Of a stretch of 64,000 nt of DNA, positions 52,123 to 60,466 are shown in pieces. Source of the stretch: Hydrogenovibrio sp. 3SP14C1. GTDB taxonomy: Bacteria; Pseudomonadota; Gammaproteobacteria; Thiomicrospirales; Thiomicrospiraceae. The notes under the pieces were generated by a model. The model saw only the letters and a program-made list of their open reading frames with translations, searched no databases and was not told where the DNA came from. Every line of letters begins with the position of its first letter. The first letter of the stretch is position 1. The position numbers were made by a program, and so were the translations under genes. Location: assembly GCF_029625905.1 (NCBI RefSeq), contig NZ_JARTLM010000002.1, forward strand, positions 216,422 to 280,421. Direction: 5' to 3'.

Positions 52123-52557
52123 ATGTCAGAAACAGTCTATGTAGAAGATGACCTATCCGTTGTCGAAAGAGTCAATCAAGCCGTTGGTTTTAACGCTACA
52201 AATGAACTATGCGCCAGATTCGGGGGCCGAACTTTTTATGTGCCGGCCAACCCATCTGACAAGCACATCATCACCATTCTGCTTGGCAAGCAAAAAGCTA
52301 TGCGGCTTGGTGAATTGATCGGTGGCCAGTCAATCGAGCTTCCGGCACTGCGTGAAGTGCGCAAGATAAAAGAAGAAGACAGAATTTGTAGACTTTATGC
52401 CGTCGGTGCGACCGATCGGGAGATATTCGACACCTTCGATATTTCAAAAAGCCAACTGGACCGACTGAAAAAACGCAATAAATCACTGATTGAAGCATAC
52501 ATCATAATCATTGATAAAAACTGCGGACTGTTTTCTTCTTTAAAGGGTGGAAAGTGA
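52123..52557 (+). CDS. Mor-family transcription activator-like protein
   Basis: The 144-residue product has the layout of Mor/C activators of Mu-like phages: FGGRTFYVPANPSDKHIITI, then LGELIGGQSIELPALREV, and a C-terminal helix-turn-helix (LYAVGATDREIFDTFDISKSQLDRL). Mor turns on middle or late promoters. Here it follows the terminase gene and precedes a 180-bp promoter-like gap in front of the lysis and head genes, so late-gene activation is the natural inference. GGAGAG precedes the start. Confidence 0.75.
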   Translation: MSETVYVEDDLSVVERVNQAVGFNATNELCARFGGRTFYVPANPSDKHIITILLGKQKAMRLGELIGGQSIELPALREVRKIKEEDRICRLYAVGATDREIFDTFDISKSQLDRLKKRNKSLIEAYIIIIDKNCGLFSSLKGGK

Positions 52558-52721
52558 TGTTTGAAAAAGCCAAAAAATATAATTGGATAGGTCAAAAGGA
52601 AAGACTTGTATATCTTGGAAAAGAAGGTGTATGGCATCAGTTTGCACTGGTTGAAGAGCCATGGAAAGTTTGGTGTGAAGTTTTAGAGCAAGATTTGAAT
52701 ATGCTGGAGAAGTCAGAATGA
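52557..52721 (+). CDS. 54-residue hypothetical phage protein
   Basis: MFEKAKKYNWIGQKERLVYL... ends in EKSE. Its ATG overlaps the stop of the Mor-like gene (TGATG). The product is rich in Trp and Glu and shows a start-to-end pattern of a small folded domain (LGKEGVWHQFALVEE). No family recognised; the coupling supports a real gene. Confidence 0.55.
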   Translation: MFEKAKKYNWIGQKERLVYLGKEGVWHQFALVEEPWKVWCEVLEQDLNMLEKSE

Positions 52722-52905
52722 TAACAGTTGAAAGTTGACATAATGTTAATGATATAGGCATGTAGCCATAGCTTATCAAAAAATCCAGGCCCGGCAGATT
52801 TTAAGCATAACCCTGTTAACGAGTAACTTTACAAATTTTCACAACTTCCCACAGGCGCATATTGCGCCTTTTTTTTATTCTAGCCTTAAATAATTGAGGT
52901 TAGTC
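52722..52905 (+). promoter_or_regulatory. Gap before the lysis genes: terminator and candidate late promoter
   Basis: Contains TTGACA at about 52734 and AT-rich stretches, a one-mismatch palindrome copy CCAGGCCCGG (52785-52794) and an intrinsic terminator AGGCGCA/TGCGCCT with eight Ts (52853-52876) 30 bp before the endolysin. The terminator ahead of the lysis genes suggests an antitermination or activator-dependent late promoter; no clear -10/-35 pair follows it. Confidence 0.5.
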
Positions 52906-53451
52906 ATGAGTTTTGATCAATCATTCCCGAAAGTCATCAAGGTTGAAGGTGGTGACTCTGACAATAAAAACGATTCCGGTGGTAAGACAAGGTTTGGCAT
53001 TACGCAGGCCGTTGCATCCGCACATGGAATTGATGACGTCAGCAAGATTACCATTCAGCAAGCTAAAGAAATCTACAAGTCTGACTACTGGGATATTCTT
53101 CACCTGGATAACATTGACCTTCTAAGTGATCAGGTCGCTTTCGAGTTATTTGATACGGGGGTCAATCAAGGTGTTGGCACAGCAGCCGTATATCTTCAGC
53201 GCAGCTTGAATGTGTTGAACGATCAGCAGAGATATTACCAAGACTTAAAAGTTGACGGTCACATCGGTGCAAAAACCATTTATGCCTTGACTGTCTATAA
53301 GGGTGTGCGTGGTCAAAAAGGCCTGAATGTATTACTGAGAATGCTGAATTGCCTGCAGGGTGCTTTCTATGTAGAGCTTTGTGAAAAGCGAGAGAAGGAC
53401 GAAGACTTCATTTATGGCTGGTTTAGAAACCGGGTTTCCTTGGAGTCATAA
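52906..53451 (+). CDS. Endolysin, glycoside hydrolase family 108
   Basis: The 181-residue product has the GH108 muramidase start FPKVIKVEGGDSDNKNDSGGKT followed by RFGITQAVASAHG, with the catalytic Glu in the EGG motif, and a C-terminal peptidoglycan-binding segment (VDGHIGAKTIYALTVY). It cleaves the cell wall for phage release. There is no signal peptide, so release needs the holin. I start at ATG 52906 (GAGGTTAGTC ahead); the longer frame begins with a TTG that overlaps this ribosome site. Confidence 0.92.
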   Translation: MSFDQSFPKVIKVEGGDSDNKNDSGGKTRFGITQAVASAHGIDDVSKITIQQAKEIYKSDYWDILHLDNIDLLSDQVAFELFDTGVNQGVGTAAVYLQRSLNVLNDQQRYYQDLKVDGHIGAKTIYALTVYKGVRGQKGLNVLLRMLNCLQGAFYVELCEKREKDEDFIYGWFRNRVSLES

Positions 53452-53452
53452 C

Positions 53453-53758
53453 GTGTCAAAGTTAAGAAAAGTTCATCATCAAGATGGGGCGTTAGCAGGG
53501 TATTCAATGTGGTGCCCAGGGTGTAAAGGAAAACATTTTATTCATACTTATGATCCTACTGGAGATTATGACACTTGGCATTTTAATGGTGATGTTAAAA
53601 ACCCAACTTTCAGCCCATCTTTGCTTTGTCATCGTATTGAGCATTTGCCACGTTGCCATAGTTTTATAAAAAACGGTAAGTGGCAGTTTTTAAATGATTG
53701 TGACCACGAATTAAAAGGTCAGATAGTCGATATGGTTGAAATACCAGCAGGAGAATAG
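53453..53758 (+). CDS. DUF6527-like small metal-binding phage protein
   Basis: The 101-residue product shows MWCPGCKGKHFIHTY, then FNGDVKNPTFSPSLLCHR, CHSFIKNGKWQFLNDCDHELKGQ: the Cys/His pattern of a small phage family (DUF6527) often found near lysis genes. Function is unknown. I start it at GTG 53453, with GGAG 11 nt ahead, one base after the endolysin stop; the longer frame would overlap the endolysin by 71 bp. Confidence 0.75.
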   Translation: MSKLRKVHHQDGALAGYSMWCPGCKGKHFIHTYDPTGDYDTWHFNGDVKNPTFSPSLLCHRIEHLPRCHSFIKNGKWQFLNDCDHELKGQIVDMVEIPAGE

Positions 53759-53760
53759 AG

Positions 53761-54279
53761 ATGGATTTAGGAGACACATTTAAAAACATAGTGAGTGCTG
53801 TTGCCCCTGTTATCGGTACGGCGCTTGGCGGTCCACTTGGTGGTGCGGCTGCTTCTCAAATATCACAGGCATTGCTTGGAAAACCTGATGCGACAAAGCC
53901 TGAAATTGAAAAAGCTATTCAAGGTGCGACACCTGAGCAGCTTGCTTCGTTGAAGAAGATAGACAACGACTTTCAAATCAGGATGCAAGAAATGGGGCTT
54001 GATCTTGAAAAGATTAATCAGGCAAATACAGCCGATGCTCGTGCGCGTGAGATTGCTGTCAAAGACAAGATTCCAGCGGTTCTGGCAATACTGGTTACCG
54101 TTGGTTTTTTTGCCACACTTTATCTGGTTTATGCCGATTCAAATTCTCAAAGCGATGCATTGAAAATCATGCTTGGTTCTCTTGGCATGGCTTGGGCGTC
54201 AGTGATGAATTATTACTTTGGTTCGTCAAGCGGAAGCGCGAAAAAGAACGAACTTTTGGCCAGAGCACGGGGAAAGTGA
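53761..54279 (+). CDS. Holin-like membrane protein (3-TM family)
   Basis: The 172-residue product has a Gly/Ala-rich hydrophobic N-terminus (VAPVIGTALGGPLGGAAASQI), a soluble helical middle (EKAIQGATPEQLASLKKID) and two membrane spans at the C-terminal side (IPAVLAILVTVGFFATLYLVY and IMLGSLGMAWASVMNYYFGSS). This is the layout of the 3-TM holins described for gene-transfer-agent and phage release. It likely forms the pore that lets the endolysin reach the wall. Confidence 0.75.
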   Translation: MDLGDTFKNIVSAVAPVIGTALGGPLGGAAASQISQALLGKPDATKPEIEKAIQGATPEQLASLKKIDNDFQIRMQEMGLDLEKINQANTADARAREIAVKDKIPAVLAILVTVGFFATLYLVYADSNSQSDALKIMLGSLGMAWASVMNYYFGSSSGSAKKNELLARARGK

Positions 54280-54282
54280 TAG

Positions 54283-54396
54283 ATGGCTGAAAAGATTGAA
54301 TGCTTTCTCAAAAGACATACATGGTTTTGCCATGTTTTAGGTTATGTCATTGGTTCTGTGCTGGGAAATTTAATCATTTATGCAGTTGCAAGTTAA
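54283..54396 (+). CDS. 37-residue single-span membrane protein in the lysis cassette
   Basis: MAEKIECFLKRHTWFCHVLG followed by the span YVIGSVLGNLIIYAVAS. GGAAAG is just ahead of the ATG, three bases after the holin-like gene stop. Size and position suggest a holin partner or antiholin; sequence gives no family. Confidence 0.5.
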   Translation: MAEKIECFLKRHTWFCHVLGYVIGSVLGNLIIYAVAS

Positions 54397-54405
54397 GGAT
54401 AGACG

Positions 54406-54642
54406 GTGAACGATCACATCAAAAAACTCATTTTTACAGTCGCATCTGCATTGATTATTTCCGTAATTGCAGGGGCATTTAATGTCTTTTCTGAAAGGAA
54501 AGCTGATGATGTTCGTCTGGATGGTATGGATTACCGCATCACAAACAATTCTGAAAGTATTAAACAAATCACGCGTGACTTATACAAGCCACGATTTTAT
54601 GACGATAAAGTGGATATTAAATGGCAACACAAGCAGAAATAG
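54406..54642 (+). CDS. Small anchored lysis-region protein
   Basis: The 78-residue product has one N-terminal span (LIFTVASALIISVIAGAFNVF) and a polar helical rest (RLDGMDYRITNNSESIKQITRDLY). Start is GTG with AAGGAT ahead. An anchored helix of this type may act as an inner-membrane spanin or holin regulator, but no outer-membrane lipoprotein partner is seen. It overlaps the gpW-like gene by 22 bp in another frame. Confidence 0.6.
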   Translation: MNDHIKKLIFTVASALIISVIAGAFNVFSERKADDVRLDGMDYRITNNSESIKQITRDLYKPRFYDDKVDIKWQHKQK

Positions 54643-54866
54643 AAGCAGCCACGACAAGACGTGACAACCTGCAGGCTGCATACGATGCTTTATTGATGGG
54701 GGATCGTGCAGTTGAGGTTAAGTTTGAAAATGAGTCTGTCACTTATCAGCAGGCCAGTGCAAAGCTTCTGAAAGATGAATTAGTGAAAGCAAAAAAACTG
54801 GTTAATCAGTTGACAGGTGTCCAACGTGGTCGCCCGACGCTTATCAAGCATAAAGCAGGGTATTGA
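54621..54866 (+). CDS. Head-tail joining protein (gpW-like)
   Basis: The 81-residue product matches lambda gpW-type connectors: TRRDNLQAAYDALLMGDRAV, VTYQQASAKLLKDELVKAKK and a basic tail. gpW seals the portal vertex and prepares it for tail attachment. It precedes the portal gene, as in lambda. The start overlaps the previous gene. Confidence 0.8.
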   Translation: MATQAEIEAATTRRDNLQAAYDALLMGDRAVEVKFENESVTYQQASAKLLKDELVKAKKLVNQLTGVQRGRPTLIKHKAGY

Positions 54867-54874
54867 GGTATTTC

Positions 54875-56323
54875 ATGACGCAAAGGCTATTTGTAAAAGC
54901 AAAAACAGACGTGCAGACAAGCTATGTGTTTAAGGCTGATTCTCAGGCTTATCAGGCGTCCAGTACGGGTCGGCGCTTGTCGAATTACAGTGCACCTGAT
55001 TTGGGGCCAAACTCGGCTAGCTTATCTGAGATTGATACCCTGAGAAACCGAAGCCGGTCGGCAGTAAGAAACAACCCTTGGATAAACAATGGCGTTCGTG
55101 CTGATGTTGCCAATGAAATCGGCACCGGAATCGTACCACGCCCAAAGTCGCCTGATAAGGATTTCAACAAGGCTATCCGAGAATTGTGGAATGATTGGCT
55201 TTATCAGGCAGATGCTGATGGTGTGGCAAACGTTTACGGCTTGCAGGAGCTTTCTGCACGTGCACGACGTGAGAGTGGTGAGGTATTTATTCGACAGCGT
55301 AAGCGCAAGCTAAAAGACGGTTTGATTGTGCCTTTGCAGTTTCAGCTTTTGGAGGCTGATTTTTGCCCATCACACTATAACGGGATTGCCAGCAACGGCA
55401 ATGAAGTGATTGCCGGTATCGAGTTTGACAAGATCGGTAAGCGCGCAGCTTATTGGATGTATCGCCGGCACCCGGCAGATAGAATCACCAGTTTTGAGTT
55501 GAATAATCTGGTGCGCATTCCAGCTGATCAGATTCAGCACCATTTCATTCCAAGTCGTCCGGGTCAGATTCGTGGCGAACCGCAAACCATTCAAGGGTTG
55601 GTCAAGGCGTATCATTATGATCAGTACGAAGATGCTGAAATTGAGCGCAAGAAAACCCGAGCGAATTATACCGGGGTGATTGAAAAGAATTTCCCTGATG
55701 AAGATTCCGGGCAATGGAAGTATGACCCTATTACAGGTGATCCAGTCAGTGAAGATGAAGCGGGTCAAAGCTACATCGATGCAGAACCCGGAAGCTTCCC
55801 GTCTTTGTTGCCTGGTGAAAACATCAACCTATTTGATGGCGATGCCACGGGCAATGGTTATCAAGAATTTACGCGCCAACAATTACTCGGCATTTCTGCC
55901 GGTATTGGTGTGCCCTATGAGTTGGTATCCGGTGATTACAAAGATATCAATGACCGGATCTGGCGCGCGATCATGAATCAGTATCGACGAGTCATTCAGC
56001 AAGACCAGTCGCTCTGGACCATCAATCAAGTGTGCTTGGGAATGTGGCATGCATTTGTCGATATGGCGGTATTGAGTGGGAAGATTGCAGCGCCGGCAGA
56101 CTTTGATGTGAATCGCCATCTTTATCTTCGCGTTGACTATATTCCCCAGGCCTGGGAATACATCAACCCATTACAGGATGTGAGTGCGTTGCTCAAGGCA
56201 AAAGATGGTGGGTTGGATAGTCGACAGCATCTAACTGCTTCTCGCGGTCGTGATGTTGAAGATGTTGATGAACAACGTGCAGAAGATAAGAGACGAGAAG
56301 AAAATCTCGGACTGGATAAATAA
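54875..56323 (+). CDS. Portal protein (lambda gpB family)
   Basis: The 482-residue product carries the lambda-type portal signatures: IDTLRNRSRSAVRNNPWINN near residue 50, ARRESGEVFIRQRKRK, EADFCPSHYN, IPADQIQHHFIPSRPGQIRGE and PYELVSGDYKDINDRIWRA near 350. It forms the ring through which DNA enters and leaves the head. I start at ATG 54875 (GAGGTATTTC ahead); the longer frame begins with a TTG across the gpW stop. A perfect CCAGGCCTGG copy lies inside at 56146. Confidence 0.95.
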   Translation: MTQRLFVKAKTDVQTSYVFKADSQAYQASSTGRRLSNYSAPDLGPNSASLSEIDTLRNRSRSAVRNNPWINNGVRADVANEIGTGIVPRPKSPDKDFNKAIRELWNDWLYQADADGVANVYGLQELSARARRESGEVFIRQRKRKLKDGLIVPLQFQLLEADFCPSHYNGIASNGNEVIAGIEFDKIGKRAAYWMYRRHPADRITSFELNNLVRIPADQIQHHFIPSRPGQIRGEPQTIQGLVKAYHYDQYEDAEIERKKTRANYTGVIEKNFPDEDSGQWKYDPITGDPVSEDEAGQSYIDAEPGSFPSLLPGENINLFDGDATGNGYQEFTRQQLLGISAGIGVPYELVSGDYKDINDRIWRAIMNQYRRVIQQDQSLWTINQVCLGMWHAFVDMAVLSGKIAAPADFDVNRHLYLRVDYIPQAWEYINPLQDVSALLKAKDGGLDSRQHLTASRGRDVEDVDEQRAEDKRREENLGLDK

Positions 56324-56333
56324 GGAGAATGAA

Positions 56334-57722
56334 ATGCAAAAATCAAAAGTCATGACGGCTATTGCAAGAGTGTTTTCAAAATCTCAATCAACCCATAGTT
56401 TGGTTGGTGAGGTTTACAAGCACGCAATCGGCAAGCCTTTATTGGTTCATGCTGAGTTTGGGGCCAACAGCATTCGCGGTTATCTGGATGCACCGGTGGC
56501 GAATGATAATGGTGATGTGGAAGATGACGTTATCAAGCATGAAAATATCGGTGTCATCGATATTTCAGGCCCGATGGTAAACCGTCCGATTCGTGGGTTC
56601 TGTTCCAGTGGACCGGCGTCCTATCAGGATATTAAAGAAGACTTTGACGAGCTGATGGTCGACGACAATATCAAGACCATTGTCTTGCGCTGTGATTCTC
56701 CGGGTGGTTCAGCCTCTGGAGTGATGGACTTGTCAGATCATATCTTCCATTCACGTGGCCAGAAAAAAATTATCGCAATTGTTGATGATATGGCGTATTC
56801 GGCGATGTATGCCATTGCTTCTGCGTGTGATGAAATCTATGTCAGCCGTACCAGTGGTGTTGGCTCAATCGGTGTGGTGACTTATCACATTGATCAAAGC
56901 GAGTTTGATAAGAAGATTGGCGTCAAGGTTGAGTTTATCTATGCCGGTGACAAGAAAGTGGCCGGTAATCCGCATGAGCCATTATCTGATCAGGCGCGTA
57001 CCGATATGCAAACCGAGATTGATCGTTTGTATGACATCTTTGTGTCTACCGTCGCCCGTAACCGAAATATGGATGAACAAAAAGTTCGGGAGACACAGGC
57101 TGGCTGTTTTTACGGAGATACTAGTATTTCAGTTGGACTTGCCGATAAGCTTGGAACTTTCAGCGAAGTGATCGGAAATCTGGTATCGGTTTCTGAAAAT
57201 GTTGATGACAGTGCGGGTATGTCGTCGCAAGCATTAGATGACAGTGAAGGAATGAGTGCTATTCAGGACAACGCGCAGGTTGAAGGTGTTGGTGAATCAG
57301 AAGGAGAGTTAGAGGCTGGTTCTGGCGATGAAAGTGAAGAAGAAGTAGATATTGCCGCCACGGAAAACAATCTACCACAGGTAGACGCAAGTGTAGTTGG
57401 TAACAATACACTCAACGCAGAAAGCGAATCGACTCATGCTGAAAAAGCGGCACAAACTGAAAAAGTATCTAAAGACACTAAGGTGAAATCAGATGCTGAA
57501 ATCAGAGCTATTTGTGCAGCGGCAGGTATTCCGGATGCTTCGGCTGAATACATTAAGGCCGGAACTTCAGTTGACCAAGTACGAAAAGACTTGTTTGAAG
57601 CAACAACCGCTGGCGAAACTGAAATTTTGACGGCCGCACCGGTGGCCTTGCACCCACAAGCATCGCAGCCGAAAACGCCAAATGCGAACAATATTTATGC
57701 TAAACGAAGAAAAGGGAGATAA
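56334..57722 (+). CDS. Head maturation protease (S49/gpC family) with scaffold-like tail
   Basis: The 462-residue product has an S49 (SppA-like) protease domain: NIGVIDISGPMVNRPIRGF, LRCDSPGGSASGVMDL, VDDMAYSAMYAIASACDEIYV with the catalytic Ser, and GSIGVVTYH. After about residue 285 it becomes acidic and low-complexity (SEGELEAGSGDESEEEVD), then a helical end, like lambda gpC with its scaffold (Nu3) part. TAAGGAGA precedes ATG 56334; the longer frame overlaps the portal gene by 74 bp and lacks family support. Confidence 0.92.
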   Translation: MQKSKVMTAIARVFSKSQSTHSLVGEVYKHAIGKPLLVHAEFGANSIRGYLDAPVANDNGDVEDDVIKHENIGVIDISGPMVNRPIRGFCSSGPASYQDIKEDFDELMVDDNIKTIVLRCDSPGGSASGVMDLSDHIFHSRGQKKIIAIVDDMAYSAMYAIASACDEIYVSRTSGVGSIGVVTYHIDQSEFDKKIGVKVEFIYAGDKKVAGNPHEPLSDQARTDMQTEIDRLYDIFVSTVARNRNMDEQKVRETQAGCFYGDTSISVGLADKLGTFSEVIGNLVSVSENVDDSAGMSSQALDDSEGMSAIQDNAQVEGVGESEGELEAGSGDESEEEVDIAATENNLPQVDASVVGNNTLNAESESTHAEKAAQTEKVSKDTKVKSDAEIRAICAAAGIPDASAEYIKAGTSVDQVRKDLFEATTAGETEILTAAPVALHPQASQPKTPNANNIYAKRRKGR

Positions 57723-57725
57723 CCC

Positions 57726-58070
57726 ATGTTAACTGAAAAGAATCATCCAGGTGAATTCATTCTAAGCGAGGGGAATGGTCATATCTCCCGCGAAATCATC
57801 ACGATTGAAGCAGGTCAGGTCGATGTTCTTTACCCAGGGCAAGTGCTTGGGAAAGTAACGGCAACCGGTAAGTATTCTGTGTATGACGTGAATGCCACTG
57901 ATGGCACCGAAACCGCTGCCGCTGTTCTGTATGACAAAGTCGATGCGACTGGTGCTGATATGGATGCGGTGGCAATCGTTCGTCTTGCGGAGCTAAAAGA
58001 GCTGGTTCTGACCGATACAACTCAGGCAGTGAAAGATGATTTCGCAAGCTTGAACTTATTTGTTCGCTAA
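57726..58070 (+). CDS. Head decoration protein (gpD-like)
   Basis: The 114-residue product matches lambda gpD-type decoration proteins: HPGEFILSEGNGHISREIITI, YPGQVLGKVTATGKYSVYD and AAVLYDKVDATGADMDAVAIVR. It binds the outside of the expanded capsid. It follows the protease by 3 bp and precedes the capsid gene, the lambda C-D-E order. Confidence 0.92.
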   Translation: MLTEKNHPGEFILSEGNGHISREIITIEAGQVDVLYPGQVLGKVTATGKYSVYDVNATDGTETAAAVLYDKVDATGADMDAVAIVRLAELKELVLTDTTQAVKDDFASLNLFVR

Positions 58071-58098
58071 ACAAAATCTAATCTAAAGGGAGAGAGTT

Positions 58099-59097
58099 AT
58101 GCCGACATTAGATGTTTTTAATAATGATGCGTTTTCGGTTACCAGCCTGACAGCATCAGTCAATGAAATGGATCAACTGCCAACAAAGCTTGGTGGTGAA
58201 GGTCTGTTCGAAGAAGATGGGGTCACCACCACAACCATTCAGGTTGAGAAGAAAGGTGATAGCTTGAAGCTTGTTTCCGCAAAAGAGCGCGGTCAGTCAG
58301 GTCAAACAGGTTCTAACAACAAGCGCAGTATGGTGCCATTCAACTTGGTTCATTTGCCGCAGGAAGATGCCATTCTTGCGGATTCCATTCAGAATATTCG
58401 TGCATTTGGTTCTGAAAGCGATGTTGAATCTGTTATGAGTGTAGTCAATAGCAAACTTGTTGAGTTGAAGCGTAATAATGACGCGACACTTGAATGGCAG
58501 CGTATGGGGGCCATTAAAGGTAAGATTTTGGATGCTGATGGCACTACAGTGCTTGAAGATATCTACTCTCGATTTGGAGTAAGTCAGCCAACAAAAACCA
58601 TTGCAGTACAGACTGATGGTACAAAAATCCGTAAACTGGTCAATGAAGCCAAAACAGCAGCAAGCAAAAAGCTTGGTGGTGTTGTTGTTTCGCAATGGCG
58701 TGCCAAGTGTGCTCCTGATTTCTTTAACTCACTGATTGAAAATACAGAGGTCAAAGCGGCTTATGATCGATGGATGAATGGTGAAGGTCTTCGCTCTGAT
58801 ATGCAGGATGGATTCATGTATGCTGGTGTTTTTTGGGAACCTTATGATGCGATTGTTGATGGAAAGTCATTCATTGCATCTGGTGAAGCTTACCTTTACC
58901 CGGTGGGTGTTCCTGGTATGTTCATCACTCGATTTGGTCCGGCAGATTACATGGAAACCGTCAACACGAAAGGTCTTCCATATTACGCTAAGACAGAGCG
59001 CATGAAGTTCGATAAGGGAGTTGATATTGAAGTTCAATCCAATACCTTGTCTCTGTGTACGCGTCCAGCGGCCGTGACTAAAGTCAAAACAGTTTAA
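58099..59097 (+). CDS. Major capsid protein (gpE-like)
   Basis: The 332-residue product (MPTLDVFNNDAFSVTSLTASVNEM...) is a lambda gpE-type capsid subunit, with the usual start, PFNLVHLPQEDAILADSIQNI and the C-terminal YPVGVPGMFITRFGPADYMETVN. AGGGAGAGAG precedes the ATG. An intrinsic terminator follows, which would set its expression above that of the downstream tail genes. Confidence 0.95.
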   Translation: MPTLDVFNNDAFSVTSLTASVNEMDQLPTKLGGEGLFEEDGVTTTTIQVEKKGDSLKLVSAKERGQSGQTGSNNKRSMVPFNLVHLPQEDAILADSIQNIRAFGSESDVESVMSVVNSKLVELKRNNDATLEWQRMGAIKGKILDADGTTVLEDIYSRFGVSQPTKTIAVQTDGTKIRKLVNEAKTAASKKLGGVVVSQWRAKCAPDFFNSLIENTEVKAAYDRWMNGEGLRSDMQDGFMYAGVFWEPYDAIVDGKSFIASGEAYLYPVGVPGMFITRFGPADYMETVNTKGLPYYAKTERMKFDKGVDIEVQSNTLSLCTRPAAVTKVKTV

Positions 59098-59120
59098 TAG
59101 TTTATTTGAGTTGATTACAG

Positions 59121-59148
59121 AAGCCCATTCCATGAGTGGGCTTTTTTG
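59121..59148 (+). terminator. Terminator after the capsid gene
   Basis: AAGCCCA / TGGGCTT stem with a 9-nt loop, followed by a run of Ts. Confidence 0.85.
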
Positions 59149-59171
59149 ATTTAACTTGATGGAAAAAAATC

Positions 59172-59504
59172 ATGTTTGAAGTTGATAAAACAAAAGCCGC
59201 AAAAACTATTCTAGCCAAGGGTGGAGAGCTTATTCAATCTGGTGCTAACGAAGTCACTGCATTAGTGCGGCGTGAACGCTTAGACTCTGATCTTGGCGGA
59301 ATCAAGACGGATTTTGTTCTGGAAGAAATTTTTATCTTGCCGTCGGATGTCAATTTGATAGGTGATATTGTTACCATCTCAGGCACTGACTATGAGGTGG
59401 TTCCGTTCACGTCAAAAGACCAGTATAACGGTTTGCATCGTATCAGACTCAAAGAGTTAAATGATGCAGATAAGATGCCGGCTGTTGGAGATACCTGGAA
59501 ATGA
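59172..59504 (+). CDS. Head-tail connector protein (gpFII-like)
   Basis: The 110-residue product lies between capsid and minor tail genes, the place of lambda FI/FII. It has a beta-rich pattern with DIVTISGTDYEVVPFTSKDQY, as in small head-tail joining proteins with an immunoglobulin-like or SH3-like fold. Assignment is mainly by position and size. Confidence 0.6.
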   Translation: MFEVDKTKAAKTILAKGGELIQSGANEVTALVRRERLDSDLGGIKTDFVLEEIFILPSDVNLIGDIVTISGTDYEVVPFTSKDQYNGLHRIRLKELNDADKMPAVGDTWK

Positions 59505-60070
59505 TTGATTTGAATCTTGATGCCACTAGTGGGGATATCGGAACTCATGTCAGTTTATTGCGTGATCTGTCAAATCATGGTCTGCAGAAAGCGATTAACC
59601 GAGCAAGTAAAAAAATGGCTCGATGGCTTCAAACGCATATTGCCAGACAAGCGGCAAGACTTATTGGCATGAAGATCAGCAGTTTCAAGAAGTATCGTAT
59701 CAAGTTGAATATGCGTGATTCCAGCGGTATCAATAAGGTTTGGATTGGAACTAACCCGATAGCAGCGCATCATCTTCAAAACCCAAGATGGAAAAGACAA
59801 TGGGCTGGTGCCAGAGCTGGTGGGCAAACATTTGATGGCGCATTTATCGCTGATTCTAAATCTGGCGGTAATAGAAACGGTATGAAGGTCTTTCGACGTT
59901 TGCCTGGTCAATATAGCAGTGCTGGGAAAGAGAAGTTAGAAAAGGTTAGTATCGCCATTAATGACGATGTAAAAGAGGCGATCTATCGTCTGCAGAACAG
60001 AGCCAATGCACGGTTTAAAGAGTTGTTACTGCAAGAGATTCGTTTTGAGTTGAGTAAGTTGAAAAGCTGA
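59501..60070 (+). CDS. Minor tail protein Z-like
   Basis: The 189-residue basic product has the gpZ-type pattern: LSNHGLQKAINRASKKMARWLQ near residue 25, RLIGMKISSFKKYRIKLN and VWIGTNPIAAHHL. In lambda gpZ acts at the tail end that joins the head. The ATG overlaps the previous stop (ATGA). Downstream the tail module is interrupted by an opposite-strand gene. Confidence 0.8.
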   Translation: MIDLNLDATSGDIGTHVSLLRDLSNHGLQKAINRASKKMARWLQTHIARQAARLIGMKISSFKKYRIKLNMRDSSGINKVWIGTNPIAAHHLQNPRWKRQWAGARAGGQTFDGAFIADSKSGGNRNGMKVFRRLPGQYSSAGKEKLEKVSIAINDDVKEAIYRLQNRANARFKELLLQEIRFELSKLKS

Positions 60071-60089
60071 CATCAGGCCTGGTCGATGC

Positions 60090-60392
60090 TCAGACTGAGA
60101 TGGCAAGAACGGTCATCGAAAATGAAATGGCGAATAGTTTCCCTGCCGTTAATGGTTCTTTTCTTTTTTTAATCATCCCTCGATAATATGGCTTAATGAC
60201 TTCCGGATTAATGATCAGCGCGGAAATAAAAATAATGGTTGCCCTGAACCAGTTATCTCCGGCAAGCATTACTAAGCCAATGAGTGCAATCATCAATGAG
60301 CAGATCCAGAAAAATATCATTCTGAATGTAGTTCCAAAATAAACCATATAGTCTGCAACTATTTCGCTTGAAGGCTTGTCATGCTCTGTCAT
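60090..60392 (-). CDS. Lone minus-strand membrane protein in the tail module (moron candidate)
   Basis: The 100-residue product has two or three hydrophobic segments (TTFRMIFFWICSLMIALIGL, FRATIIFISALII and a C-terminal LFAISFSMTVLAISV). I start at ATG 60392 (MTEHDKPSSEIVADYM), with AAAGGA about 8 nt ahead; the longer frame from 60455 uses a basic leader. It is the only reversed gene among the late genes and so is probably expressed from the prophage on its own promoter. No family recognised. Confidence 0.7.
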   Translation of the reverse strand: MTEHDKPSSEIVADYMVYFGTTFRMIFFWICSLMIALIGLVMLAGDNWFRATIIFISALIINPEVIKPYYRGMIKKRKEPLTAGKLFAISFSMTVLAISV

Positions 60393-60466
60393 GCCGATTC
60401 CTTTCATATCATCATTTAGACACTTTACCACAGGATAACGCTTTTTTGGTTGCATAAACTAGCCAT

